From: Stenopsyche tienmushanensis
Taxonomy: Eukaryota; Arthropoda; Insecta; Trichoptera; Stenopsychidae
Direction of reading: 5' to 3'
DNA: 64,000 nucleotides
Assembly (NCBI GenBank): GCA_008973525.1
Contig: WACJ01000519.1
Coordinates: forward strand, 2,046,001-2,110,000
Shown here: positions 10,894 to 21,419 of the stretch, in pieces
Layout: the number at the start of each line of letters is the position of its first letter
Position numbering within the stretch: the first letter of the stretch is position 1
Made by a program: the position numbers and the translations under genes
Notes under the pieces: generated by a model
The model's database searches: none
What the model saw: only the letters and a program-made list of their open reading frames with translations
Told to the model about the DNA's origin: nothing

Positions 10894-11810
10894 TTTAAAA
10901 AATAATTATTCCACATACATATTTACGAATACAAAAGCAACTAGACCGCAAAAAATGAAGAAAAAACAAAGATAAAGATACAGTTCGTGGCACTCTAATG
11001 GATTGGATTCACAATCAAAGGATGTGTGTCAAATGATCCATTTTGCTAATGGATTTTTTTTGGCTGAGTATTATTGTGATTGCTTATAAAAATTCTAAAA
11101 ATTTGATTTGATGAATTCTGATAAATTTTGAAAATATATTTTTTTAGAATATCAGGTAGTCTTGAAGATGTTAAGATGTGTAGTATGCAAACGGCAAGGA
11201 TCTGAGGTAAGGATGATAATGGTGATGTCAGACTTGACTGTACAGTATCCTGGACAATACTGACAAGTAAGTTGCGACCCATAATAGCTCTGTTTGGGAG
11301 GTTTGTGGGTGGTGGGGTTGGGGGGTGAGATGACATCTTTATACACTCCGAGAACATGGGATACTTAAAATTCATTTTATTATTATTTTTAATATCGCAA
11401 TTGATTTTGTATATTTTAAAATATACTAAAGCAAATTATTTTATTACTTATTACATTTGTCGAAGAAAATATTATGAGATGCACTTTTAAATATTAACAT
11501 TTTCCAATTGAGTCACTAAATTACACAACACCTACCGTCTAAATGTGAAATCCTTTTATTAGCTTGTAATATTTCTAATCTACAGCTAATTATATGTGTA
11601 AAGCTGTTGGGTTTCCACAAATAAAAAAAAATAAACACGAGTTATGGATATGGTCAAAAAAATGGTTCGTATTTAAAGTCTCGCAGTTGGGTCCCCTCTT
11701 TCTTACAGATTTGCTAATAAACATGCTGAACCAAGGCGATTTTCCTCGATGAAAAGTATATCAATCCTTTGGATTTTTGATGTTTTCTTATAAATTTATC
11801 AAGCATCATA
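10894..11810. other. Region upstream of the ort start codon
   Basis: Should contain the 5' UTR and possibly the promoter of ort. No TATA box, initiator or upstream exon can be called with confidence. Confidence 0.3.
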
Positions 11811-11817
11811 TCTATGT

Positions 11818-12111
11818 CTATTTAATAAAAATGTGGTCAATCTGATTTTGAGTGATTTCCCTGCCAACTTTCGCGTTCAAGTCTCCCAATGCTATTTTAG
11901 CGTCGCAAGAAGACAGAGAGCTGTACGCCTTCTGTAATTGTTCATAGAAGGCGTCCTTGATGCTGTCATGTATCTCCTCCGTGAGAGCATGCACATACAC
12001 CCAGGATACATTATGCTCTCTACTTCTTATACGAATCGTATATATCCTGACGCTAATGGATTTAAAATTTAAAACGGACGACAGGGTCCTCTTGTCCCGA
12101 ACGAAACTCAC
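11818..12111 (-). pseudogene. LINE apurinic-like endonuclease domain remnant
   Basis: The minus-strand frame reads VSWVYVHALTEEIHDSIKDA and later KIALGDLNAKVGRE. The GDxNAKVG motif is the conserved endonuclease (EEP superfamily) block of LINE ORF2. It is followed directly by NQIDHIFI, normally found some tens of residues further on, so an internal segment is deleted. No reverse transcriptase follows. Confidence 0.85.
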
Positions 12112-12289
12112 GAGTTTTATCTAAGCAAACCATTGTACAAGATGGCAGCACGCCTGAGGAGAATCTATACACTGCCGATAAGTTGATGCTCTTGGATCGT
12201 CACGTTGAAATCTTCCAGGCCGTTCCAAGAACCGATAATAAAAATCTGGCTGCACTTACCTGGGATAAGTGTCGCCAGATAGATAATAT

Positions 12290-12535
12290 CCTAAAAGCAT
12301 GTCGGTTAAATGTCCATGCGAAGATCCGTTCATGGATACAGACCATATTTTTAAGGCATGGCATCCAATCACGAGGCGCTCATTCGTCGTATTGGCGGTT
12401 AGAAAAGCGGACCGGTTGGATACACAGATTAAACACAGGCTATGCATCTTGCTGTGCACTTTTTTTGAGCGTGCTGGCATGGTCTCGAATAGCGAGACCA
12501 ATAAACAGCGCGGGTCAGTGGAGAGTTCCCATATT
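12290..12535 (+). pseudogene. LINE ORF2 C-terminal remnant
   Basis: The plus frame from 12299 reads MSVKCPCEDPFMDTDHIFKA, the same zinc-knuckle as at 7289-7080, then RRSFVVLAVRKADRLDTQIK. The block from 12360 on is duplicated at 13285-13480. The copy is truncated and joined to a minus-strand mariner remnant. Confidence 0.8.
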
Positions 12536-12539
12536 CCTT

Positions 12540-12925
12540 TGTTTCAACCGTGATGAATCCATGTTTCATCTATGCTTATGAATTGATGCAAAAACTTTAA
12601 AAAGCTTTATTGCTGTGAAACATCGCCAAACACCCGATTGAAACATTTGCATGACGCTTATTTTATTCCGCTCTGAGCAAATGCGGCACCCATCTTGCGC
12701 ACAGCTTTCTCATGTGCAAAATTTCAGTCAATATGCATTGTATGGCATATTTGAAATGCCCATCATGATGGCTAGCTCACCCACTTTCAATGTACGTTCA
12801 TGAAATACCATTTTGTGGATTTTCTTCACCAGTTCTGGCGTGATCACTTGCTTTAGTCGACCAAATGTCTTGGCAGCTCGTACGGCCTCATTTAAACTCT
12901 GCCACGCAATATTTTATTAATGTAA
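12540..12925 (-). pseudogene. Mariner transposase remnant (group M3)
   Basis: The minus strand reads VITPELVKKIHKMVF, then LKVGELAIMMGIS (helix-turn-helix), and near 12570-12545 IDETWIHH, the first catalytic Asp. Stops and frameshifts interrupt it. It belongs with 28370-28745 and 4740-4975. Confidence 0.85.
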
Positions 12926-13069
12926 ATTGATAGAACAAATTCTCCCAGATTAGAATCTATCTCGGCCAGATTGATGATCCTGAGAAAGTCACTATTTGGT
13001 GCTGATTAGACTTCTTAATTTAGAGCCATCTTCAATTAGAGGTGTATGCGTATAAATTGCAAACAATAT

Positions 13070-13640
13070 ATATCATCAAAATCTATATAACAAACACCAT
13101 AGAGCAAATTCAGCCAGATTTATAAGACAAAATCATTGAAAATTGGACCTCCCAAATACGTACTAACAAACAAAGTTGTGGCCAATATTTGAACAATATT
13201 ATATTTCATACATAATGCCATAAAATATTATTTTAAATAAAATTAAATTGAGTGGATATCGCATAGACAACTTGTTTTATAGTGTCCAATTGTGAGGCGC
13301 TCATTCATCGTATTAGCGGTCCGAAAAGCGGACTGGTTGGACACGCAGATTAAACTCAGGTTTTATACCTTGCTGAGTACTTTTGTTGAGCGGGCTGGCA
13401 TGGTACCGAATAGCGGGACCAATAAACAGTTCGGGTCAGTGGAGGGTCCCCATATTACTTTGTTTCGGCTGTGATGGATTCATGCTTCATCCATGCTTAT
13501 TCATTGATGCAAAAACTTAGCAAATGCGGTATCCATTGAGTGGATTCCCAAATTGGATGGATATCGCACACACAACTTGTTTTATTTATATTTAAACATT
13601 GAGCGTTCTTATCGAAAGACCCCATACATTAATATGAACT
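13070..13640 (+). repeat. Repeat family V, copy 2, split by an insertion
   Basis: The left part (13070-13280) and right part (13559-13640) match the family V copies at 8905-9050 and 30455-30680. They are separated by the 13281-13558 block. GGATATCGCA...ACAACTTGTTTTAT occurs on both sides (13254-13280 and 13559-13585). Confidence 0.7.
13281..13555 (+). mobile_element. Inserted LINE/mariner chimeric block, duplicate of 12355-12600
   Basis: Colinear with 12355-12600: RRSFIVLAVRKADWLDTQIK frame, then ERAGMV, then a minus-strand mariner DEA.IHH relic at about 13525-13460. Both copies contain the same LINE-to-mariner junction, so the joined block was copied as one unit. Confidence 0.75.
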
Positions 13641-13879
13641 CGTCTTTGATTTCTTAATAGAACAAAGGCAATTCATTATATAATAAGTTTATCTCTATTG
13701 AAGATTAAGTATGAAATCGCTAGTGTCCGCATAATTGAATGCGCGCTAGTGGCTCAAATTGAAACTAATGAATCATAACCGATTTTTTCACTCGTGTCAG
13801 ATCGTTCTAATTTTTTTAGAAAAGTAATGCAAAACAGCGGGCCATGCAGTATATCGTTATGAAATCGCGTTTCCCGAAG

Positions 13880-14180
13880 GGTTCAAGGGGTATTGGCGCC
13901 GTATCAAGAAGAGGCATCGAAACGTTTCGCGCCAATCACCCACCCCATTGCCGAGGCTAGGGACACCCTCGAGCACGTTCTGCCGTGCTGCTTGCACAAG
14001 TCTGAAGAGGACTGCAGAGGTAGGAGATCTCCGATCGATCTGGGTGACGTCAATGCAGCTATACGGGAGATCAATCGATATGCCACGCGTGCACCTGAAG
14101 ATGGCATTTAGATATGACCCCGTTAAATCGGGATGGCCCTTGTCGCCTTCATTGCAAGATCGAGGGCCGAATCGTTATCG
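13880..14180 (+). pseudogene. GC-rich coding-like fragment, origin unknown
   Basis: The plus frame 13893-14111 (ARDTLEHVLPCCLHK and later DLGDVNAAIREINRYATRAP) loosely recalls the C-terminal domain of LINE ORF2 proteins. It lacks the clear zinc-knuckle spacing. Composition is GC-rich compared with both flanks. It could be a LINE relic; not certain. Confidence 0.35.
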
Positions 14181-14528
14181 ATGATCTATGCCGAAATTGT
14201 CGACGGATAAGAGCGTGAGCCGTACGCTATGGCTCTTCAAAGAGCTCCTGTTTTTCATTCGCAATCGACGATGCTGGAAAAACTTAATTATAATACTGAA
14301 AATCTACATTCTCATCAATAAAATCAGTAATAAAAATACCTTAGATTCAGGATCACACCCGAAACATTCTCATTGAATGATCATGATTTATGCTCAAATA
14401 AAATTGATGCGTGGGGTCAAATTGCCCGTATGTTAAACTGGAACATCTCACTGGATTGAAAGAGTGGGATTTTAATTTGGATCTGACACCACCGGATTGT
14501 CGGTATAATCCATAAACCTGAACATGTA

Positions 14529-14607
14529 TCTTATAACTGGCGTTGTTGAGCTGGATTTGGCCATCCTTATAAAAGGGCTTGTCGTCGTTTTCATTTTTAA
14601 AGTCTTA
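14529..14607 (-). other. Possible exon of an unidentified gene
   Basis: On the minus strand an acceptor-like TTCTTACTCTAAG is followed by an open frame, DFKNENDDKPFYKDGQIQLN then NASYKIHVQ, and a CAG/GTTTAT donor-like site. The alternation resembles the end of a fibronectin-III or Ig-like beta strand, but no family is recognised and no partner exon is linked. Boundaries are approximate. Confidence 0.3.
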
Positions 14608-14619
14608 GAGTAAGAATTT

Positions 14620-15160
14620 AGTTCATATTTGAGGATATAAAAATAAATGCTTTAAATATTAGAGCGTATCATATGAACGTTCGGAATTCGTAGGCGTGAA
14701 TTACAACGCCATAACTTGTACAAAGCATTATAAATTCAATCAAAATAATCTTCATTAGATTCGATAGTCTTTTGCCTGGCGTGAAAATAAATGAGTTATT
14801 CCATTTTGTTTAAAAAACTTACTTTTAAAATTAATAAACTAAAAAAACGATAAAAATAATTTGATGGGGTATTTTATGAAATAAATAGTGTTTGAAGAGC
14901 ATATATATCATGCAATTACGGCTATAGCGAGCATCTGTATGTAAGTAAAACGACCGATAAGGTGATTTTTAGTACATTTCACGCTTATAACGAGGATTAA
15001 ATTTTCTATAACTTCGCTCTAACAACGAATCGATATTAATTAAATCAGGTCAATACTGTTTATCTTGTTGTGAAATATGCATATTTTTATAATAATGTTT
15101 AATAGACAATAATAATAGTTTGAATAAAAATATTTAAAGATTAAATATGGATAATTTAAA
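14620..15160. other. AT-rich spacer
   Basis: No coding or repeat signal is recognised. Confidence 0.4.
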
Positions 15161-15169
15161 ATAGTAAAT

Positions 15170-15609
15170 GGGCCATCAAAGGCGATTATCCAGGCTAGAT
15201 TTTCCTCGAGGATCTCCTCAATGGGATGCTGATTGCGATCCATTGAGTTTCAGATTTGGCCACAGTGATAGATGTAATTTTGTATGAAATGCCAGCATTT
15301 GATGCTTGATTGGCTCTTCTTCTGCAAACGGTCTGAAAGCGTTTCTTTGAAATTCTCAACTTTATTCGTATTTTTAGTCTGTCAATTGCCTGAGACATGT
15401 CAAATACCGACGACGAACTCTGCAGAGATTTGCTGAATCGCACTGGGAATTTTAGGTTGAAATTCACTTTGGAGAATCTTGCTGTCTCGTTTGGCGTTAC
15501 TGTCCAATTTATTTGACACGACCTTTGCTTCGTGGAATGGGGCAAAAATGTGCAGTTTTAAAAATATTGATTTATCTTTTAACCACTCAAGCGTCAGGAG
15601 GCGACACAC
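15170..15609 (-). pseudogene. Degenerate coding-like stretch, unassigned
   Basis: The minus strand in one frame has few stops over about 430 bp: KVVSNKLDSNAKRDSKILQS, FKETLSDRLQKKSQSSIKCW and MDRNQHPIEEILEENLAW, split by three stops. The composition is protein-like. It could be a decayed transposon gene or a pseudogene. No motif allows a name. Confidence 0.3.
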
Positions 15610-15619
15610 CGGTGAGTTG

Positions 15620-16085
15620 TCGCTATATTTTATCGTAGAAAAAAGTTAATGTCTAAAAATTAATATGCTAAGGACATATACTGGTGAAACAAAAAATATC
15701 ATCACATTTGAATAGATCTTGGTGTTTCTGTTTTTTAAAATAAAATTATTCAATTTATTTGAACCTGAAATTAATTAAACTCATTTAGTACATTTTGAAG
15801 AAATACTATAAATCTATCGATTCGAAAACTGACAAATATTTTAGAAATAATGAAGTTTTGATAACGGAATAGCTCCAAAAAATAAGCACACAACATTAAA
15901 ACTGCATAAAAGATATCAATAATAAAAAATCCAGAGCCAAGTTCTTGTTAAATGTTAGAAAAAACTAGTGTTCAGCATATCGTCAAGAAATAGCTTAAAT
16001 TCTTATATAATGTATATACAAAGATAATAATAATGAACTTTGATATCAATTTATATTTTAAATAATAAAAAATAAAATATTGGAC
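15620..16085. other. AT-rich spacer
   Basis: Nothing recognised. Confidence 0.4.
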
Positions 16086-16086
16086 C

Positions 16087-16270
16087 TGTAACGTGGCCTA
16101 GTTCGCTCCGCATTCCCACGCATTCTCCGAAATGACAACGTTCGCACGCGGGTTCGTTCTGCTATCGGATCGTATTAGAGCCAAGTAGTGGGTTAGAGGT
16201 GGTCGGGTGCGAATAGAGATACTCTCATCTTAATTGTTTCATTTTTTTTTTTTGGCTCCCACTACTTACC
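16087..16270 (-). repeat. LTR fragment, TGTAACGT-terminated
   Basis: Begins TGTAACGTGGCC and shares CGTTCGCACGCGGGTT with 29640-29660; the LTR edge at 50350 shows a similar pattern. On the minus strand it ends ACGTTACA, the same LTR terminus as at 30393 and 39020. No primer binding site is visible beside this copy. Confidence 0.5.
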
Positions 16271-16564
16271 ACCGTGCCCGCACTGTGACCAGTTTATGCC
16301 GGTCATCGCAGACACACGCTTGAAATAAAAACGTACACACCAGGCATAGAAGTCAATGAATCAGGTTGTGTTGTGGGAATATTCTCTTGCCAACTCACTG
16401 CCTGTTCTGGAAAGAAGCTAGTTTGGTCCAGAAATTAGAGTCTATTATTATATAAGTCCAAATGCCAGATAGTTGTCTATAAGATTTTACATTTAAAAAA
16501 ATTGAAGAAGTAGACTACGGAATTATAACCCATAGAATACTCCTGTATGCGCGGGAACCAGCCA

Positions 16565-16861
16565 TTAGGTCTGCGTGTACAACAGGTCCTGAAACAGAAC
16601 CTCTGACACAATGCGGGAAAATTTCCCGATCGGCCTCCATACCCAGACATAACCGTATATGTGCAAGGACACTCTGAGAGACTGCCTACACCGAACCGAA
16701 GGAGAGATGCCTTGAATCACCCATATCCCGTGAGGAACTTGGGAAGTACAATAACATGGAGCCACCCAGCGACATGTAACGAACAAACTCCTACCATTGA
16801 CATCATGCATCCATCGTTTCTGCAAAATCTCTAAACAAACAACAAGTATCCTTCTGTTCAA
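16565..16861 (-). pseudogene. LINE 3' remnant
   Basis: DNA-level match to 7100-7230: GGACACTCTGAGA, GTGAGGAACT(T)GGGA and the CCAGYGACAT block. The minus strand carries the R1/jockey-like ORF2 C-terminus in broken frames. Confidence 0.65.
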
Positions 16862-16889
16862 GCTATTTGCGAATCTATAGGTAGCCGCA

Positions 16890-17155
16890 CTCTGCTGCAG
16901 CTACAAGTCCAAGGGTAGAAGACCCGCCAGAACAGGCAGCGCCGCAGCTGAGACGGTCCTATAGGCTTTCGTAATGACTATCAAAGCACTTCTCTGTCCG
17001 ACACAGAGAATTCGCTGGTGAGACAAATTTATGCCCCGGCGCCTGTGCCACCTGGAATAGTCCAGCTTGTGCTCCCAGGTAGCCACGGCATAACAAACGA
17101 TATTTACAAACAGTGCAGTATAAACAATTATCAAGGTCTTATTATGAGGAGACAA
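16890..17155 (-). pseudogene. LINE ORF2 connection-region remnant
   Basis: The minus frame reads VYTALFVNIVCYAVATWEHK, then QRILCVGQRSALIVITKAYR and TVSAAALPVLAGLLPLDL. The pattern QR...ITxAYRTVSxxALxVLAGxxPLDL is a hallmark of ORF2 downstream of reverse transcriptase in R1/jockey-clade LINEs. It lies just upstream (in element sense) of the 16861-16565 fragment, so both may be one truncated copy with an indel between. Confidence 0.88.
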
Positions 17156-17299
17156 AGAGATCTAGCTGTGGGAAAGACGTCTTCCCACAATCAAAGCTAT
17201 TTGATAACTCCCACCTCCTGTGCATCACCACCGGACAGAAAAAAGTGCGTGCGCAATACGAAATAGATGTCGTTGTTTCAGTCGCAAGGAATACATAAG

Positions 17300-18675
17300 A
17301 TGCTACTGTTAAATTAGCGAATTGAATCTACATAGTTTAATAGCGCCATTGCATGGGGATACTACCTACCACCTTTCCTTTAAATCGCCCATGTCTTTCT
17401 CATAAAACCCATTGGGTTTTGACTGAAAATAGTTTGAAAGGGCGATTTTCAGCTCTTATATTGAACTGAAGATTAAAACTCCTAAAAAATGTTCCATGTA
17501 ACTAAATAGGTGATAATCAGATGCTACGAAATCCGGCAAGTATGGTGGATGCAACAAGATAACCTCAAACAGGTAGACGCTCACACGAGAAACTTAAAAA
17601 CACATCATATCTGCTCAACAGATTAAATAAGACTATTTTGAATTATTTGATTTAGATAAGGCCAATATGCATGCAGAAATATTTTGCCTAATTGTAAAAT
17701 TTCCAATAAGAAATCGAGAAAGTATAAATATGCTTTGTTGTAAAAATCTTGACATGATTATGAATTGCAAATTGCAATTCATAAATGTATAATATATTCG
17801 TCCCTATTCTAGGCAATAATTAATTAAAATGCGTAAAACATGTTATCAACCTCGGATGATCGACGTCAATAGCATTCTTCGACAGGATCGCAATCTACGA
17901 TATATCACATTTTAGCAGTCTAAGAGTTAATTAATTTATAAGAGACATCTATGATTTTCATAGATATTTTTTTTATAAAAACGGTTTGAATATTGAATAA
18001 ATTAAATTTAAATATAGGTGTCGTTGTATTTAAATTTATATTTAAATATGTGTGTTTTTAAACTTGATTTGATTAAATTTGGGTCCTTTTAGATACTAAT
18101 TATTATGTATTTATATTGATCGTATTTGGATATTGTTGGATTTGCATCAATTTAATTAATGGAAAAATCCTCGTATAAAATGGTCGTTATTCATCCCTCA
18201 ACTCGATCCAATCATCTCATTTTATTGGGTTAGGGCTTTTTGTATTCTGGAAAGGCTTTCACTTTATTTCTCCAGCTCTCACAATGTCTGCCTTGGGGTA
18301 TTCTTCTCAATTGAACAGCCAAAAAAAAATCAAGCGTGACACGATTATTCGAGTTGCGGCCTTTCTATATTTAGATCTCAAAGGTATATTTTGAGATTAT
18401 TTTGAGCTGCTTTTTATATTTATGTCGCAATTCTTAGGATTTATTATACGCACACTTGGAATGTAAAGAATTAATTCAATTAATCCTCGAAAGCTCGGGA
18501 GAAAGCTCGAATTCAATTAAGTCAAAGTAAAGTTTGTTTCGGGCTCTTTTCAAAAGAGACACATCTAAAAATACCATAAAGTTTCACTATAAAATAATTT
18601 TGAATTTGGCGATTTTTTGAACAGGGTGATACCTTCGATCGATCGCTTACACGAGACAGTAACAATCCAGCTACA
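17300..18675. other. AT-rich spacer
   Basis: No coding exon or repeat copy is recognised. Confidence 0.4.
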
Positions 18676-18680
18676 GCCAA

Positions 18681-19334
18681 TACGAGGGCGATTCAAATAT
18701 AACCCGGAATTTTGCTTATACATAGTTCCCGGGTGGGTGTTAGACTCCACGATGCCCACTCATAAAGCAACCGCCAATCGGATGCACGTGGTCTAAAGTT
18801 GATCTTTCTGCAGGAATCTCACCTCCTTTGGAGGGCAAAGAGCATAAAGGGGGGCCATCTGGATGCTCTGTGCATAGCGTTTCTCGTGAGGTTAAAAGAT
18901 CAGTGGAAGACACTCTCTGTGTGGCTAGTCCGGGTTAACCCGGAACACTCTGCACAGCGATGCAGGTAATAGGGTCTGCTATCAAAGATGCTGACTGTTG
19001 TTCTGTCTCATACATAGTTCCCTTCGTTAGAAATATTCAATTTAGCTAATATTCACCACTGACGCAATCTCAACTATCGTATTGCAGCAATCGACCTCCA
19101 CAAACTTACTGACGGTTCATTGATGCTCGCTACAGGACGCCGTGTATGTCTTTCATTTTGCAGCATTATCTTGATTTTTACTGAAGCTTTTTTCGCGCAA
19201 TCAAATACTTAGGTCATATTTGGAGTAGCTTCATTGAATTGTGTCCTCAAATATCCTTAAATTTCACTTGATTGACATATAGGTCGGTGTTTCAAAAATG
19301 CAAAATATAGGGTTATACTTGAATGTCCCTCGCA
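18681..19334 (-). mobile_element. Mariner element (group M2) with both terminal inverted repeats, split by a W insertion
   Basis: The left end TACGAGGGCGATTCAAATAT and right end TATACTTGAATGTCCCTCGCA are mariner-type inverted repeats; the element's 3' repeat is also seen at 43195-43232. The interior 19025-19280 is the transposase N-terminal region on the minus strand, homologous to 3055-3270 and 42590-42740. The catalytic part is missing. It is interrupted by family W with a 12-bp target duplication. Confidence 0.8.
18731..19010 (+). mobile_element. Repeat family W, copy 2, with 12-bp target duplication
   Basis: TACATAGTTCCC flanks the insert at 18719-18730 and 19011-19022, giving a 280-bp insertion into the mariner. 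The frame includes LDALCIAFLVRLKDQWKTLS, matching the open frame in copy 3 (40544-40242). Target duplication length suits retroposition. Confidence 0.75.
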
Positions 19335-19637
19335 CTTAAAGATGTTAACAATGTAAACTATTATTGTAGAGCTTATGAAATGTTGACAGCTTCAAAGTTC
19401 CCCTTGGAACACATGTTTGCTGTATAAAGTTTAACGAGTGTAACTTTCATAACATTTTATACACTACTAATAACGCACGTTTTATGCCCATCATACTGAA
19501 AACCATATCCACGTGTATTTATCTCTAAATATATTTATACTGGCTTCCAACATGTTGAAATATCGACGAGGGCATAAAATAAAATATAGTACAAAGATAT
19601 AACTAATCCAATAACTGGGGAATATACAAAGTACACC

Positions 19638-19690
19638 AGATCAAGTGTTACCGATTACGGACGCTGTGGCTTGTTCAAATTTTACAATCA
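19638..19690 (+). repeat. tRNA-derived SINE-like family S, short copy
   Basis: AGATCAAGTGTTACCG then GGCTTGTTCAAATTTTACAA. It matches the ends of the S copy at 41239-41334 with the middle deleted. Box B-like GTTCAAATT remains. Confidence 0.4.
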
Positions 19691-19839
19691 ACAAATGCAT
19701 CCCGAGGAAGTTATTGTTAGGTAGGGATTTTGGTCTAGCAGTCCACATATAGTCCCAAAAGTGCCCTACCTAATCTATGTATGGCGGTTACAGTATAAAA
19801 AAATGCTATAATAAAAAGTGTCTACCTTATAAAACTTAA

Positions 19840-20181
19840 GTTTCAAGAAGCACTTCATGTCACTTGGTGACACATTGTTGACTCATACAGTGATGTGATG
19901 AGTCAACAATGTGTTATCAAATGGATTAGGTTGTTCAGAGAAAGCGTACTGATGCTCACGGCGAGGCGAAGCATGATAGACCATCAATGATTTCTGACAA
20001 ACTTGTACAAAAAATTGGAGAAAAAGTGCAAAATGACCGCTGTGTGACGCTTGACAACTTTCATGAAGAATTTCTTGAAGTCCTCTTGGTGATATTGTAT
20101 CAAATAAACTTGCTTACAAGAATTTGTGTGTGAGATAGATGCCCAGAATGTCAAAATATTACTTTCTGGGTGACCCTCGTA
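19840..20181 (+). mobile_element. Mariner element (group M1), internally deleted
   Basis: The helix-turn-helix portion is at 19865-20080 (AGTGATGTGATGAGTCAACA, GTTCAGAGAAAG, GATGCTCACGG). A terminal TACTTTCTGGGTGACCCTCGTA at 20160-20181 is a mariner-type end. No catalytic D,D34D region is present. Same layout as 35143-35445, 56290-56670 and 59245-59643. Confidence 0.8.
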
Positions 20182-20204
20182 CAAATCACTCACAGGCGGT
20201 CCTG

Positions 20205-20276
20205 TATGACTATAATCTATAATCTTGCTTTGAGCCTGATCCTTCCAGGATATAACCCACTATACTGACACTTGAT
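20205..20276 (-). repeat. tRNA-derived SINE-like family S, copy
   Basis: The minus strand reads AAGTGTCAGTATAGTGGGTT (Pol III box A-like), then ATCCTGGAAGGATCAGGCTC (degraded box B). Homologous to 41334-41239. It lies directly beside the M1 mariner end. Confidence 0.5.
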
Positions 20277-20289
20277 CGATGAAGTTTTG

Positions 20290-21050
20290 GATTAACCGAA
20301 TGTTAACATTATAATGAAGTGTCTTCTTGACCCGCCCAAAATAAAGCACGCCAATAATATCTATATCGAGATAATTTAATGCCCCACATCTGAAATATTT
20401 ATTTTGAATAACTGACGAAGATTAATCTTCGAAGCCTTCAATGGCAATTAAGAGCCATTAGAACGGTTGAATAAATTCTGCAGCTTCACAATGGAAATGC
20501 TTAGTCGGGCGAGTTAATCGGCGAGTGTAAGCGCGCACATGTATTTACATCACTATTTAATTAAATTATTCAGTCAGCCAGCACGGGGATGCCTAATTTA
20601 TGAATATGATCTCCCCATTTTTAATTCAGTGGCCGTCAACTTTTTTCATCCACGAATGGGATTAGCATCTCGAATGGAATTAAAAGCGAATTGAATTATG
20701 GCATTAAATTATTATAACAGCTTTAAGTTGCGTCAATTTATTTTGTCTGTGAAAAATTATGAACGATAATATTGCCCAAAGGTCGACTATCTTCAATTGC
20801 GATAATAGTCATTTCCTCGAAATTTGTCTCATATTTAATAAGGAAAAATTAGTGCTAATGTCTGGATGTTTGTAGTCCGTTTGTTCCGTATACATTCCTA
20901 TGCCATTCATTCGATCGCGATGAAACTCTGGGAAGTTATTGTATGCACCTACGTAAATGTTTTTGAACTAGTACAAATACTGTTTGCAGTCCGCGCTACA
21001 CGTGGTCTGAAGCAATAAACCACGCAACTGTACTACTACGTATAAAATAT
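20290..21050. other. Unique spacer with homeodomain-like motifs
   Basis: No repeats or exons seen. Contains the 16-bp palindrome CGAAGATTAATCTTCG at 20416-20431 and several TAAT cores. Candidate regulatory DNA (inference). Confidence 0.35.
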
Positions 21051-21114
21051 CTAATACTCGTATATCACACATAAATCTGGTTGAATTTGCTGGAAGGCAT
21101 CTTGCTGGATCCCA

Positions 21115-21133
21115 TTTCTGACACCATTGTAAT
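21115..21133 (-). repeat. LTR-element edge: tRNA-Leu-type primer-binding-site motif
   Basis: TTTCTGACACCATTGTAAT. On the minus strand this is an LTR terminus (TTACA) followed by TGGTGTCAGAA. The LTR body is not delimited. Confidence 0.5.
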
Positions 21134-21419
21134 GTATCCATATCGAATTCTCAATGTCGACAAATTTGCTTGTGGATACATTCATCCAACGAAAAATGGC
21201 GAAACTATATTTGATTGAAAAAAAAATTGATTATTTGGACACGTTTTCCAATAATATATTAATTTAATAATAATTTGTTACTATTGAATAATTTACAATA
21301 AATTTAACAGATAAAATATGACCGCTATAATCCAACAAATTTTGAGCGTCCATATTGAAGGACTGAGACCTTATTGAAGGAGTGAATTTCTGCCCACTGT
21401 GTTATGGTTATTGGATTAT

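Noticed and set aside
14483..14495. Another LTR primer-site motif (ATCTGACACCACC)
   Set aside because: Too short, no LTR-like flank, and inside a candidate coding stretch.
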